DNA from: Cordilura impudica
Taxonomy: Eukaryota; Arthropoda; Insecta; Diptera; Scathophagidae
Assembly (NCBI GenBank): GCA_963682025.1
Contig: OY821517.1
Location: forward strand, 102,278,412 to 102,342,411
Direction: 5' to 3'
Length of the DNA stretch: 64,000 nt
Shown here one piece after another: positions 1-11,277 of the stretch. Both the position numbers and the translations under genes were made by a program. Position 1 is the stretch's first letter. Each line of letters opens with the position of its first letter. The notes below the pieces were generated by a model. It was not told the DNA's origin, did no database searches, and saw only the letters and a list, made by a program, of their open reading frames with translations.

Positions 1-370
1 CTAGGTATTCTTACCTTTTCCACGTAAATTTCTACTTACTTTCCAAAAGGTACTATCGCCGGGTTTCATGTTGGTTAATAATTGAGACCATTTTTTATTA
101 CTATCTATATTAATATGATTATCAATCATTTTTAACAAAAATTTTGTGTATTGATCATAAAAATTGGTTTCAATTACATTAGATGATCTCTGGCTCCTTC
201 TTTTATAAGTTCTTCTCAATTTTATAAATTTTACAACACCGGAAAATTATTTCGAGGGGTTATTTTGGGTGTAGATATAGCTCTTGCTTCTAAAATTATA
301 TTGACGAAATTATCTATTTCCCGGTCGATGCTTACCTTAGAATTATATATTGTAGAGTTCGTAATTATTT
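1..370 (-). pseudogene. LINE ORF2 fragment, endonuclease-RT linker (Jockey/I-like)
   Basis: On the minus strand the reading (about 370 to 1) gives the linker found between the endonuclease and reverse transcriptase of Jockey/I-group LINEs. It contains REIDNFVNIILEARAIS, then a basic RRTYKRRSQRSS stretch, then KWSQLLTNMKPGDSTFWKVS. A TAG stop lies at 3-1, exactly where the linker would run into RT. The upstream part has stops and at least one frame change, so this is a dead scrap. The rest of the element would continue beyond the left window edge. The family is recognised from linker style only, so the clade is uncertain. Confidence 0.6.
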
Positions 371-489
371 TATCTTCTACAAAATTTTTCTACACAGTTA
401 GTAGCTTTATAATCATAATGACTAACATAGACTAATAAGGGCATTAATCTTTTGAGCGTGCATATAATCCTCAGTAAAGATTTTGAAAT

Positions 490-705
490 TTCGTTCAAAT
501 TTGACCGAAATCTGTACGATAATTGGGATCTTCAAGAAATTTAAGCCGATCTTATAGGAATCATTTGTATAGGAACTAGGTGGCACATGCACCGATTTTC
601 ACCAATTTCAACACCGGTTGTGCTCGGCAAAAGCTTTAATACAAAATTTCTATTCATATTGATTACAAGGCTTGCATGGACACAGAAACAGAAAGACAGA
701 TAGAC
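490..705 (+). mobile_element. mini-me-like repeat, diverged fragment (copy A)
   Basis: The segment aligns by eye to the middle of the better copies at 18175-18971 and 34651-35420. Shared pieces include CACCAATTTCAACA and GCTTGCATGGACACA. It stops in a degraded (GACA)n stretch where other copies have (GGAC)n. Neither outer terminus is present. It is among the most diverged copies in the window, hence probably old. Confidence 0.6.
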
Positions 706-707
706 AG

Positions 708-880
708 ATAGCAGCCCGAAAAAGCTCAGGTGAGCCAATCTGCTTAATTGACGACTGAAGCAAGATCCTTGAAAAGGTCATATATAACAGGCTTCTCCCT
801 GTACCGGAGAGCGCAGGAGGTCTATCCGAGATGTAGTTTTGTTTTAGAAGAGCAACGTGAACGATCGACACTCTGAGGAT
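708..880 (+). pseudogene. LINE reverse-transcriptase finger fragment (R1-like?)
   Basis: The plus strand reads, with stops, SGEPICLIDD then SKILEKVIYNRLLPV, then ESAGGLSEM followed by a QFGFRR-like block. This is the order of the RT finger motifs (LIDTAGKxLEKxIxxRL then GLSExQFGFR) in R1/LOA-group LINEs. It is GC-richer than its surroundings. It abuts the mini-me fragment and is truncated at both ends. The clade call is an inference from motif style. Confidence 0.5.
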
Positions 881-1425
881 GAAAGCGACCATTTGGTGGT
901 TTTAGTGGTATTCGGTGCGTATGAGTATTTTATATACACTCAAATCTCGTTTTATGCGAATTTTGTTATGCGAATTTGAATTTATGCGGTTTTTAATTTT
1001 TATTTATTTTTTTTTGCGTCATTATTACACATTTTAATTTAAAGCAGTTGGGAACACTGATGCACGTCTTGGCCAGAAAAATACGATTTGTGTGCGCGTT
1101 GTCAGAATTTGTTTTGGGAGAAATCCCTTTTCATTAATAGTATATAGATATATCAAAACTTGTAATTTTTTTACATTGCTAGTTTCTACGTTGTAGTGAA
1201 ATACATACTTACATTCATACATACCATATTTAAAAGTGCATTTATCGTTTTTTATCGTAAATAGTACATATGAATAGCATGTTTACCATTTAAAAGTTGT
1301 TTTGCTAAAAATATTTGCTTTTTCAGAAAATAACATTGACAAAATAAATTTTTTTGCTGACATTTTATTCGATTTTGTTTGAATTTTAATGTCTCGATTT
1401 TTTTTATGCGATTTTTGTTTAATTC
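881..1425. other. AT-rich segment with TATGCGAATTT repeats
   Basis: No coding signal. TATGCG followed by A/T-rich sequence occurs three times at about 956-990 and again near 1405, all in direct orientation. Strings of this kind occur at the ends of pogo/Tigger-type DNA elements, but no inverted partner or TSD was found, so no element is called. Confidence 0.35.
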
Positions 1426-1589
1426 AGGGACGAAGTCTGGCAGCACCCGGTGTGTAAAGACGTCAAAATTTGGAGTGTGTTTATTGTTAAACTTAAAAAT
1501 TAAACTTCATTATAAATACAGTGGTTTTACTTTAACTAAAGTTTTATCTATAATTGAGAAGGGCGGCGTTTTGTGTAGCAATTGCAGTA

Positions 1590-2578
1590 TGCCACCAAAA
1601 TCACGATTGAGTATAAGTAAAAAGATAGTTATTTGTGGTCATTGTCAAATGCAAGTGCTAGACGATGATGATCCATTACAATGCGATGCTTGTGAGAGAA
1701 CTCTCCACTCTCTATGTAGAAAGCTTGACAAAAAGCTATACGAAAGACTCATAAAAAATACCTCTCTTGAATACAGGTCTCATTGTTGTGAAAATCGTTG
1801 TGAGAAATCAATGTCAACTAATTTACAAGAAGTAAAAGCAAAACTAAAGTAGCTCGATCAGCTGAATGAAATAATAAGATCAACACAATTTATGTCGAAA
1901 TAATATGACAGTATACTGAAGGTAGGAAAAAATTAATAGCTTACAAAGAGAAAATGCCATATTGCGTAAAAAATTTTGTTCTTTAAAAGCATCTCTTAAA
2001 CCTTTAAATGACGGAATAGTTAGAAATGTTTGTATTATAAATGGTATTGTTGCTAATACTAAAGATATAAATGCGATTGATCTTGTGGTAGAAATTACTG
2101 AGAAAGTTGGTGTAAGTATTGTTGCGGATCAGGAAGAAGTTGCATATTTTCTACATAATAACAAAAATAAATCAAACAATAAAAATGCCTCAAACAAGAA
2201 ATCAATTGTTTTCAAATTTGCTAAAACGATTTACAAAGATAAACTCATGGCTGGAAATTCTAAACTAAAAGATGATGATATGCTGAAGAGCGTTTTTGTT
2301 AATGATTTCCTGTATAAGGCGTCCATGGAGCTTTTGAATTATGCAAGAAAAATTAAAGATATGGGTTATAAATATGGTTATGTCAAAGGAAGTACAATTT
2401 TTGTTAAAAAAGATGAAAGTCTTCGGAAATTTTCATAAGATCGATGAATGACGTCGATAAAATTTTATTGAAGTCACAACAGGGCGGTGCATCGCCGTCC
2501 GAAAGAGAACATTTAGCTTCTCTGGATGACGAGAGGTCAGAGCGTGAGGAGGATGTTGCTTTTATATCACCAAATTAA
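1590..2578 (+). pseudogene. CR1-like LINE ORF1: PHD-type zinc finger plus FP25K-like C-terminal domain
   Basis: The ATG at 1590 begins MPPKSRLSISKK, followed by a Cys/His array (CGHC, CDAC, HSLC, CCENRC) typical of PHD-like fingers in LINE ORF1. A stop near 1852 and a frameshift lead to 1962-2438. That part has the FP25K-like C-terminal pattern (VFVNDFLYKASMELLNYAR, then GSTIFVKKDE). A second frameshift near 2436 gives the acidic tail ending at 2578. Such ORF1 proteins are thought to bind RNA in the retrotransposition particle. The FP25K-like domain is standard in insect LINEs and does not indicate a virus. At least two frameshifts and internal stops make it non-functional. Confidence 0.7.
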
Positions 2579-2631
2579 GTATTTAATTTTCTTCTAAAAA
2601 TATTTGTACTAATTTTACACATTTTTATGAA

Positions 2632-4251
2632 ATGAATAGTTTAAATTATTTTTTCAATCTTAAATCATATAATGATGTTATTTCTAAAACAAATTACAAT
2701 TTTTTAAATATAATTTCTGTACGCATAAGAAGTGTTTCGTCATTATCCAAATTCAATAAATTTAAATCGCTTTTAAGTCAGTTGTATAAACTTCCTGATA
2801 TAATTGGCGTTCAGGAAATATGGGTCAGCAGTGCACATAAGGCTCGCTAGAACAAATATTTGGCCAAAATTATTTTAAAGCTATATTTATACTTTTTTTT
2901 TAAAGAAACAGCATTTACAATTAAGCTTGCGCCTATCTTCTTAAGTTTGGATCAATTTCTAAGGTCTAAGAACCGTTTAACCCTTTCATGCATATGTTGT
3001 ATATATACAACAAAATTTTTTTCGTAAAATTTAATTTTCTAACGCTATATTTATAAGAACGAAGTGTGTCAAAAGCCATTATATGAGTTTTGTGTCCAGC
3101 TTAAACCTAAGTAAACAAAAATTAAAAAAAAAAAAATGGGTACTCCAAAAAAAGTTCAAAATAAAAAAAAAAATTTTGTGCTTTCTTTTCCTTATTAGGG
3201 CCCAATATAGTCCGAAAAAAATCCGAAAAGCAATCTTTCTTTAAATCTAATTCAGATGTTTCATCGAATGATCAAGAAAAACAGTTTAATTTTAATAGAA
3301 ATCCAAGTTTCCTTATATTTTATGAACTTCATATTTTTAAAATAACATACTTTATATCATAATTCACTTTGTGTTTTATCCACATTTGAAAAATCTCGAC
3401 ATTTTTAAGGTTGAGGTTATCTAAAATAAGAATCACAAAAAAAGAATTTCTTATAAGTACTAAAAAAAAAAAAAAAAACTGAGCCGAAATTTTAAAACTC
3501 TACGTAAATTTAAAAATCGAAAAAAATTCATAAATTTTATAATACACCAACATATTGAAATTTATTCACTTTACCTTAAATATTTTAAATTTTTTTTTAT
3601 GTTCTGAATAAATTATATAACTTCAGCTCAATTTTCCATTTTAAACTTTAGAAATTACTATTTTTTTTAAAAAACTAGAAAATATTTAAAAATTTTAAAA
3701 AACACCTGCACTCAACTATTTTATCAAGTGGACTGAAGTTTATCAACTTTAATGCTGGAATGTTAAACGGTAAATTGCAATTTACAAAAACAAAATGCAT
3801 TTGTGGTGGCTTTGATGTGTTTGCTATTAGATTGCAACAACAAACTTATAATCGTACCCCATGTAAAATACTTAGTTTTGGCCAAAAATTTGCATTTTGG
3901 GAACTTTGTGCAGTGGTAACACTAATTTATATTCAATTCCTGGCTATTGTTTAGTTCATTGTTGTCGAGAAGATGGTTATGGTGGTACTTCGATTCATTT
4001 AGTTGACACATTGATATATAACGTGAGAATCAAATGAAGTGAAAATTTTTTGAACCTAATAACAGTTGAATAACCGAATGTAGTGATCAACAATATATCT
4101 GTATGTGTGACATCTCTATACAGATCGCAGAAATGTGAATTTAAACAATTATATAATACACTTGTATACTCCATGATATTGCGAATGCTTCATCTTTAGT
4201 TCTGGGAGATTTCAACGTTGACATGTTATCAGTAAATAATAATAGCCTTCT
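2632..4251 (+). pseudogene. CR1-like LINE ORF2, endonuclease half (split by a DNA element)
   Basis: The ATG at 2632 opens about 50 bp after ORF1. The N-terminus has NIISVRIRSVSSLSKF and PDIIGVQEIWVSS, the start of an AP-like endonuclease with the catalytic Glu in QE. The frame breaks at 2834 and resumes after 3915 with NTNLYSIPGYCLVHCCREDG, then GYGGTSIHLVDTL. Near 4198-4232 lies LVLGDFNVDML, the endonuclease GDFN motif. Stops and frameshifts occur between 4030 and 4190. The reading is cut again at 4251 by the Jockey-like LINE and continues at 12681. The enzyme would nick target DNA to prime reverse transcription. Confidence 0.7.
2834..3910. mobile_element. Non-autonomous DNA element, CACA...TGTG ends, 5-bp TSD CAGTG
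   Basis: This 1077-bp block sits inside the CR1-like endonuclease codons. It begins CACATAAGG and ends AACTTTGTG, and CAGTG lies at 2829-2833 and 3911-3915. The ends form an imperfect terminal inverted repeat that includes a shared TTTGGCCAAAA about 30 nt in. The interior is A/T-rich with no coding capacity. The 3760-3954 reading runs across the right end and is not a gene. CACA ends with a 5-bp duplication would suit a Transib-like element, but the heptamer is not CACAGTG, so the superfamily is open. Confidence 0.7.
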
Positions 4252-4292
4252 CATCATATAAAGGATGCGAAAAATATAAGGAAATTCAACAG

Positions 4293-4553
4293 ATGCTTCG
4301 GGCCAAAAAACAAATCTTAAAACAAAATAGAACTAAAAATTCATCATATAATATAAATCCTAATATTAGCTTCGCTGATACTGTAAAAAACAATGACCTT
4401 CAATATCAAAATAATACAAATCCGATACAACTAGCTTTAGAAGAGTTCAAAAATTCAATGCAAAACCTCTCAAATCAAATAGTTAATCTACATAAACAGC
4501 TACAAATTCAAGCATCTAGAATATATTCTATCTTTTCATTGTTAGAGGCTTAA
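4293..4553 (+). pseudogene. Jockey-like LINE ORF1 C-terminal remnant
   Basis: 86 codons start at 4293, with no upstream in-frame extension because the element begins at 4252. The product is polar and Asn/Gln-rich. It has ISFADTVKNN, a motif seen ahead of the C-terminal coiled region of Jockey/I Gag-like ORF1 proteins. A heptad-like stretch follows (LALEEFKNSMQNLSNQIVNL). CCHC zinc knuckles are absent, so only a fragment survives or the knuckles were lost. The stop is 9 bp before the ORF2 ATG at 4563, a normal ORF1/ORF2 spacing. It would have coated the LINE RNA. Confidence 0.5.
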
Positions 4554-4562
4554 ATAATCATC

Positions 4563-6840
4563 ATGGCTGAAAGTATTGTAGAAAAACTTAATATAATTCA
4601 AATTAACGTTAATTCTCTTATTAGATTAAGTAGAAGATACGACTTATGTAATTTTATTAACAAATATAACCCGGACTTAGTACTTCTAAACGAAACAAAA
4701 TTAAATAACAGACATAAAGTTACTTTTAAAAACTACGAATTTATACGCAAAGATAGAATTAACTCTGTTAGGGGAGGTGGAACGGGAGTTTTAATTAAAC
4801 AAGACATCAAATATCAGAACTATACCAACACTACTATAAATTCTTTTAAAAGATTGGAAACTTGTATATTAAAAATACCATTGATTGCTAATAAAACATT
4901 ATTCGTAATATCGGCTTATTACCCTTCCGGTAATAATAATAACAATTTAAAAACCGAATTATTACAACTTTTTCAATCCCTAAATTTACAAAACGCCAAT
5001 AACTACTATATATTAGCAGGAGACCTCAATTGCAAACATACAGATTGGGGTAATGACACAAACAACGCAAAAGGTAATATGCTAAAAGAATGGCTATCAG
5101 GTAATGAAATTCTATTATGTGTACTTTATATGCCTCAGCTGCACCTTCTCACCCGCGTTGTAATTCGTATCTAGACCTCTGTATAGCTGACTCACGCTTA
5201 TCCATACACAAGAAGAATAATACAATAAACTGTCTTAAGAACCTTGATTATGATAGCGACAATAATGCAATACAAATTTTAGTTTTACAAGATGTAAATG
5301 ATCACCCAATCACTCTTTTTAAAGAAATGCCTGATTCCCAATTTAACTATAAACAAACTAACTGGAAAAAGTTTAAGAATAGTACTGTAAATGATTATAA
5401 CATTAACGAACCTATCCCAAATCAGAAAAATCTCACAAATTCAGAAATAGATTTTTATTTAATTAAGTTAAATGACGTGATTATGCGTTCAATTGAAAAA
5501 TTAGTTCCTAAATTTCAAAACATTGACTCAACAAGAAAATATACCAATGCAACTATAAGGAAATTGCAATCAGAAAAAAATAAAATTTTAACTCTAATCA
5601 AAAAACACAACCGATTAGAGCGCTTATTATTGCCAGTTGAACTTAATTTATTAAAATCCAAAATTAAACTAATCAAGAAGCTAATTAATGATAACTTTAC
5701 TATAGCAGTCAATACACATATACGAGAGAAACTTAAAAATATTGATCATAAGAACTCCTCAAATACGTTTTGTGAAGTAAAAAAAACAGTTTAGGTCAAT
5801 ACAACCGGTGAATATTAATACTCTTCAAATCCCACAAGATGAGGAATTTTTGATTAGAAATGCGGGTATATCACCTGACGATCTAGAAAGAGATGAAGAA
5901 AGTAGTAACTTCATAGTAAAAGATCAAAGTCAAATTTTAAACACCATTGGGGCTTATTTAGAGTCAATTCACTCCTTCAAAGAAATCGATCCTCAAAATA
6001 GAGTGCATATTGATGTGGATACTTGTTTCAAAACTTTTTTGGAAAGAAAAAATGAATATGAAACTAATCTATCATCATTTTTAACATTTACGGATAATTT
6101 CAAGGCTAACCAGATTAATGAATATATAAATGAAAATTATTTTATAACGCATAATTCGCTGTTATACATTTTCAAAAGTTTGAAAAAAAAAAACTTTCTT
6201 CAGGCTTAGATAATATCCCAAATATTGTATTAAAAAATATTCCTGATGTAATGGTCCGTGAACATTTCACTCTTTTTAATAACATGCTAAACAATTCCTA
6301 TTTCCCCCAAGCATGGAAAGTAATTTTGCCCAAAAAAAAAATAAGGATACAAGTAAGCTAAAAAATCTCCGTGCTATTAGTTTACTACCAAATATTAGTA
6401 AAGTTTTTGAAATTTGCGTAAACAATAATTTAGTTAAATTCTGTGAAAAAAAATCAATTAAATAATGAGAGACAATTCGGATTCAAATACAAACACTCGA
6501 CAATTCATGCAACACATCTGCTTGTCTCAAATATTCATTGGAACCTCAATAATTCCTTGTGTACAGGTGCCTGTTTGATTGATTTCGAAAAGGCGTTTGA
6601 TAGGATATGGATACCGGCATTAATTTACAAATTATTGAAATATAACATACCTATGCATTTAATAATACTATTAGACAACATGATATACAAAAAATCTTTT
6701 TTAGTCGGCAATAGGAAACAAATAAGTAAAAAAACATTTATGGCAGTAAATGGTCTTCAACAAGGAACAGTGAATTCCCCAATTCTATTTAATCTCTTTA
6801 TATTTGATTTATTAACGAAAATTAGCTGCGAATTAAATAA
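4563..6840 (+). pseudogene. Jockey-like LINE ORF2: endonuclease and N-terminal RT
   Basis: The ATG at 4563 starts an AP-like endonuclease. LNIIQINVNSL is followed by LVLLNETKL (metal-binding Glu), GGGTGVLIK and YYILAGDLNCKHTDWG (GDLN motif). A frameshift near 5120 moves to 5117-5794, where the SDH motif has decayed to YDSDNNA. A second shift joins 5808-6209 (linker). Reading 6210-6440 in mixed frames gives the RT fingers (LKNLRAISLLPNISKVFE). 6443-6840 contains ERQFGFKYKHST, LIDFEKAFDRIW and LQQGTVNSPILFNLF (RT motifs A and B). The RTE insertion cuts it before the FADD motif, which lies at about 11436. Several frameshifts make it dead. Confidence 0.75.
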
Positions 6841-7035
6841 GCAGTCGCGGACAGCTCAGCGGTTGGAGTGGAGGGTCTCAGAGGAAGTGAGGGTGGCACC
6901 AAGCTTTCATTAAATTCTGATTGCCTATGAAGCTCTGACGACATGGCGAGCAATTGGCGCCATCTAATTAACCAATTTGCTAACCTTCAGAAGGCAACGG
7001 GAAACCACTGAAGTAACACTTCCCTAGAAAACTAC

Positions 7036-8583
7036 ATGCAAGACACAAATAATCAACGGCCCTCAGTCTCCGGCAACACGAGGGTGCTAAGAATCCCCGG
7101 AGGTAAAACAAAACAAACCATAAACATAGCTACGTGGAATGTACGCAGCTTATATGAACCAGGTAAATTGATAAACACTATCAGAGAAATGAAAAGATTG
7201 AAGATAGATATTCTTGGTATAAGTGAAACATGGTTACCAAACTCAGGTATACGTCGATTGGACGATACCAATGTATACTACTCTGGTAACGATACAACAC
7301 TACACAGAAGAGGTGTAGGTGTTATAATTGAACAAACCGTTCAAAAAAGTGTAACTGATTTTATTCCAATATCCGATAGGGTAATGCTAATGAAATTTGA
7401 TGCAAAACCCCTAAAACTAAATATTATTCAAGTATATGCTCCCACTGCGGATAGTTCAGAAAATGAAATAGAACAGTTCTATGATGAGATAACTGAGGTT
7501 TTGAAATTGACTAAATCACATGACATTAATATAATCATGGGTGATTTTAACGCCAAAGTTGGCAAATCAAAAACAGAAGATGTCACAGTTGAATTTGGAT
7601 TAGGTGATCGAAATGAGAGAGGTGATCGATTAATACAATTCTGTCAAGAAAAGAATTTTAAAGTAACTAATACTTTATTTTCGATGCATCCAAGAAGACT
7701 ATATACCTGGACAGCACCGAAAATATTGTACGTAACCAAATAGATTACATACTAATAAATGGACGTTTTGCTTCATCAATACTCAAAGCAACAACATATC
7801 CTGGAGCAGACGTACCGTCAGACCACAATTTGTTGTTTGCCAAACTAAAACTAAAGCTTTCTAACTACTACAAAAAAGCCAAAACAACAATCTCAGCTCG
7901 ATCTTGAAAAATTGAAAAACGTACAATTTAAAAATACTTTTATTTGTAAGATAAACCAAGAAATTGAAAATATAACAATCACAGATGTAGATCCAATAGA
8001 TCTATGGGACGAAACAACGACTATGTTAAATAACATAGCAAACACAAATATTGGTTTTAAACGTAAAAACCGTAACCAGAAATGGATTACAGATGAAATT
8101 TTGATATTGATGGATGAAAGAAGAAAACACAAAAATAATAATGACTATGAATATAATCGTTTACAAAGTCTTATCAGAAGAAAAATACGTGAAGCTAAAA
8201 ATAACTGGATGGAACAACAATGTTTAGAAATTGAAAATTTGCAAGCAAAACACGACGATTTCAATCTTCATAAAAAGATAAAAGATGTATGTAATATAAG
8301 AAAAAATATTCATGCAAATATATTGGTAAACGAGCTTAATGAAACAGTTTGAGAACCCTCTGATAAAAAAGAAATATGGATACAATATGTAAGAGACCTT
8401 TTTTCAGATGATTCTAGATCTGTTAACAACGACCAATTGCAAATTCCGGCATTGGAAGGTCCAGTAATTACAAAAGAAGAAATAGTTAAGGCAGTAGATC
8501 AATCCAAAAATAATAAATCAGTAGGGTGCGATGAAGTACCAACAGAAGTACTTAAACTCCTTGATGAAAAAGGTATTAAAATA
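7036..8583 (+). pseudogene. RTE LINE ORF, endonuclease and pre-RT region
   Basis: From the ATG at 7036 the product shows all landmarks of an RTE AP-like endonuclease: INIATWNVRSLYEPGK, DILGISETWLP, GVGVIIEQ, IIMGDFNAKVGK and, in a shifted frame after about 7720, PSDHNLLFAKL. A one-base shift near 7720 and a compensating one near 7905 return to the first frame at 7912-8352 (linker, WITDEILILMDERRKH). A TGA at 8350-8352 is followed by in-frame RT pre-finger sequence (KKEIWIQYVRDLF, then SVGCDEVPTEVLKLL). The mariner enters after codons reading GIK. Animal RTE ORF2 fragments like this are often annotated as craniofacial development protein 2-like. Confidence 0.8.
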
Positions 8584-9889
8584 ACGGGTGATTTTTTAAG
8601 AGCTTGATAACTTTTTTTAAAAAAAAAACGCATAAAATTTGCAAAATCTCATCGGTTCTTTATTTGAAAGGTTAGATTGGTCCATGACATTTACTTTTTG
8701 AAGATAATTTCATTTAAATGTTGACCGCGGCTGCGTCTTAGGTGGTCCATTCGGAAAGTCCAATTTTGGGCAACTTTTTCGAGCATTTCGGCCGGAATAG
8801 CCCGAATTTCTTCGGAAATGTTGTCTTCCAAAGCTGGAATAGTTGCTGGCTTATTTCTGTAGACTTTAGACTTGACGTAGCCCCACAAAAAATAGTCTAA
8901 AGGCGTCAAATCGCATGATCTTGGTGGCCAACTTACCGGTCCATTTCTTGAGATGAATTGTTCTCCGAAGTTTTCCCTCAAAATGGCCATAGAATCGCGA
9001 GCTGTGTGGCATGTAGCGCCATCTTGTTGAAACCACATGTCAACCAAGTTCAGTTCTTCCATTTTTGGCAACAAAAAGTTTGTTAGCATCGAACGATAGC
9101 GATCGCCATTCACCGTAACGTTGCGTCCAACAGCATCTTTGAAAAAATACGGTCCAATGATTCCACCAGCGTACAAACCACACCAAACAGTGCATTTTTC
9201 GGGATGCATGGGCAGTTCTTGAACGGCTTCTGGTTGCTCTTCACTCCAAATACGGCAATTTTGCTTATTTACGAAGCCATTCAACCAGAAATGAGCCTCA
9301 TCGCTGAACAAAATTTGTCGATAAAAAAGCGGATTTTCTGCCAACTTTTCTAGGGCCCATTCACTGAAAATTAGACGTTGTGGCAGATCGTTCGGCTTCA
9401 GTTCTTGCACGAGCTGTATTTTATACGGTTTTACACCAAGATCTTTGCGTAAAATCTTCCATGTGGTCGAATAACACAAACCCAATTGCTGCGAACGGCG
9501 ACGAATCGACATTTCACGGTCTTCAGTAACACTCTCAGAAACAGACGCAATATTCTCTTCTGTACGCACTGTACGCATTCGTGTGGTTGGTTTAATGTCC
9601 AATAAAGTAAACTGAGTGCGAAACTTGGTCACAATCGCATTAATTGTTTGCTCACTTGGTCGATTATGTAGACCATAAATCGGACGTAAAGCGCGAAACA
9701 CATTTCGAACCGAACACTGATTTTGGTAATAAAATTCAATGATTTGCAAGCGTTGCTCGTTAGTAAGTCTATTCATGATGAAATGTCAAAGCATACTGAG
9801 CATCTTTCTCTTTGACACCATGTCTGAAATCCCACGTGATCTGTCAAATACTAATGCATGAAAATCCTAACCTCAAAAAAATCACCCGT
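8584..9889 (-). mobile_element. Complete mariner (DD41D, rosa-like) with TIRs and TA TSD
   Basis: The element is 1306 bp, with TA at 8582-8583 and 9890-9891. The left end reads ACGGGTGATTTTTTAAGAG and the right end is its inverted form ending AAATCACCCGT. Removing the element and one TA joins RTE codons cleanly (GIK then ILEKVFNHVYDTG), so the boundaries are exact. It encodes one uninterrupted transposase on the minus strand. It interrupts the RTE, which interrupts the Jockey-like LINE, so it is the youngest layer of the stack. Confidence 0.93.
8691..9776 (-). CDS. Mariner transposase, DD41D type, apparently intact
   Basis: 361 codons run without a stop or frameshift from ATG at 9776 to the stop at 8691, inside perfect-looking termini. 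The N-terminal third has paired helix-turn-helix features (NEQRLQIIEFYYQNQCSVRN, then SIRRRSQQLGLCYSTTWKIL) that would bind the inverted repeats. The catalytic residues are visible as LFSDEAHFW, FQQDGATCHT and LTPLDYFLWGY. There are 41 residues between the second and third Asp, the spacing reported for the rosa (Ceratitis rosa) group rather than DD34D mariners. The length is slightly above the usual 340-350. It would act in the nucleus by cut-and-paste at TA sites. A transposase-competent copy is plausible from sequence; activity is untested. Confidence 0.92.
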   Translation of the reverse strand: MNRLTNEQRLQIIEFYYQNQCSVRNVFRALRPIYGLHNRPSEQTINAIVTKFRTQFTLLDIKPTTRMRTVRTEENIASVSESVTEDREMSIRRRSQQLGLCYSTTWKILRKDLGVKPYKIQLVQELKPNDLPQRLIFSEWALEKLAENPLFYRQILFSDEAHFWLNGFVNKQNCRIWSEEQPEAVQELPMHPEKCTVWCGLYAGGIIGPYFFKDAVGRNVTVNGDRYRSMLTNFLLPKMEELNLVDMWFQQDGATCHTARDSMAILRENFGEQFISRNGPVSWPPRSCDLTPLDYFLWGYVKSKVYRNKPATIPALEDNISEEIRAIPAEMLEKVAQNWTFRMDHLRRSRGQHLNEIIFKK

Positions 9890-11277
9890 TACTTGAAAAA
9901 GTTTTTAATCATGTATATGATACAGGCAACTTTCCAAACAAATGGCTAAAGTCTACATTTATAGCACTGCCAAAAAAGAGTAATGCGAAAAGATGTAAGG
10001 ATTTTAGACTAATAAGTCTTATGTGTCATTCACTTAAAATATTCTTAAAAATAATACATCAACGTATATACAAAAAATGCGAATTGTATATGGGTAGAAC
10101 ACAGTTTGGTTTTAAAGAATCAATGGGAACTCGCGAAGCTCTGTTTAGCATACAAGTGTTAATACAGAATTGCAAGGATGTACAAAAGGACGTATTTATT
10201 TGCTTTATAGATTACGAAAAAGCTTTTGACAGAGTTCAACATGATAAGTTAATAGAAATACTAAGATTAATCAATATAGACAGTAAAGATATTAACTGTA
10301 TAAAATCTTTGTATTGGAATCATAATGCGGAAGTCCGTGTTGGAGACCTAGTGACTGTAAGCATTCCCATAAACAGAGGAGTTCGTCAGGGATGCATTCT
10401 ATCCCCATTGCTTTTTAACATTTATTCAGAATGCATATTTGAAGAAACTCTTAATCATATGGACATTGGAATAAAAGTAAATGGTCAACATATAAACAAT
10501 ATTCGTTACGCAGATGATACAACACTGTTGGCAGATAACATGAATGATCTGCAGCGTCTATTAAGCGCCGTTAATACAAAAAGCAACCAATTCGGACTTA
10601 ATATGAATATTGAAAAAACCAAATATATGATAATCAGCAGAAATAAAAATCCGTATGCTGGCTGCAATATACATATTAACAACGAACCTATTGAATGAGT
10701 TTCAAAGTTTAAATACCTTGGCTGTTGGTTACAAGAAACTTGGGAATGTGACAAAGAAATTAATGTTCGTATAGAAATGGCTAGAAGCACATTTTGCAAA
10801 TTTAAGAAATTATTAACCAGCCGTGATATTAATATAAATCTCCGAATTAGATTTATGAAATGTTACGTGTGGTCAGTACTATTGTATGGAGTCGAAGCAT
10901 GGACACTTAAAGTTGTTAACATGAATAAATTAGAAGCATTTGAAATGTGGTGCTATCGTAGATTATTAAAAATTCCATGGACTGACCGAGTAACGAACAC
11001 AGAAGTATTAAACATACTACAAAAAGAACGAGAGATTCTAAAAACTATAAAGCGTCGAAAAACTTCCTATCTCGGCCACATCATAAGAGGTGATAAATAC
11101 GAGCTGCTGCAACTGATTGTACAAGGCAGAATTGAAGGAAGAAGAGGCATTGGGCGGAAGCAAATGTCATGGTTAAGAAATATAAGAAACTGGACTGGCT
11201 TAAGAACCATAGGTGAATTAGTTCACACAGCGAGGAACAGAGATGAATTTCTACAAATAGTCAATAATATTGTATAA
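9890..11277 (+). pseudogene. RTE LINE ORF, reverse transcriptase and C-terminus
   Basis: This continues the RTE ORF after the mariner in the same frame (1308 bp is a multiple of 3). RT motifs in order are FIALPKKSNAKRCKDFRLIS, GRTQFGFKESMGTRE, FICFIDYEKAFDRVQH, INRGVRQGCILSPLLFNIY and NNIRYADDTTLLADN (catalytic YADD), then the thumb EWVSKFKYLGCW with TGA in place of the W codon region at 10696-10698. The C-terminal segment to 11277 has the RTE tail (WSVLLYGVEAWTLK, MWCYRRLLKIPW, YLGHIIRG, GRRGIGRKQMSWLRNI). Apart from the TGA it is uninterrupted, so this element is much younger than its host LINE. Confidence 0.85.

Noticed and set aside
1962..2438. FP25K-like domain as evidence of an inserted baculovirus
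   Set aside because: The domain is a standard part of insect LINE ORF1 proteins, and it lies between a PHD-type finger and a LINE ORF2.
3760..3954. 64-codon ORF as a gene
   Set aside because: It crosses the right end of the CACA-ended element into the LINE endonuclease in the wrong frame.
6841..6925. tRNA-like A box (AGCTCAGCGGTTGGAG) at the RTE 5' end as a tRNA or SINE head
   Set aside because: No B box (GGTTCGANTCC) follows within 60 bp and no cloverleaf can be drawn; it is read as the GC-rich RTE leader.
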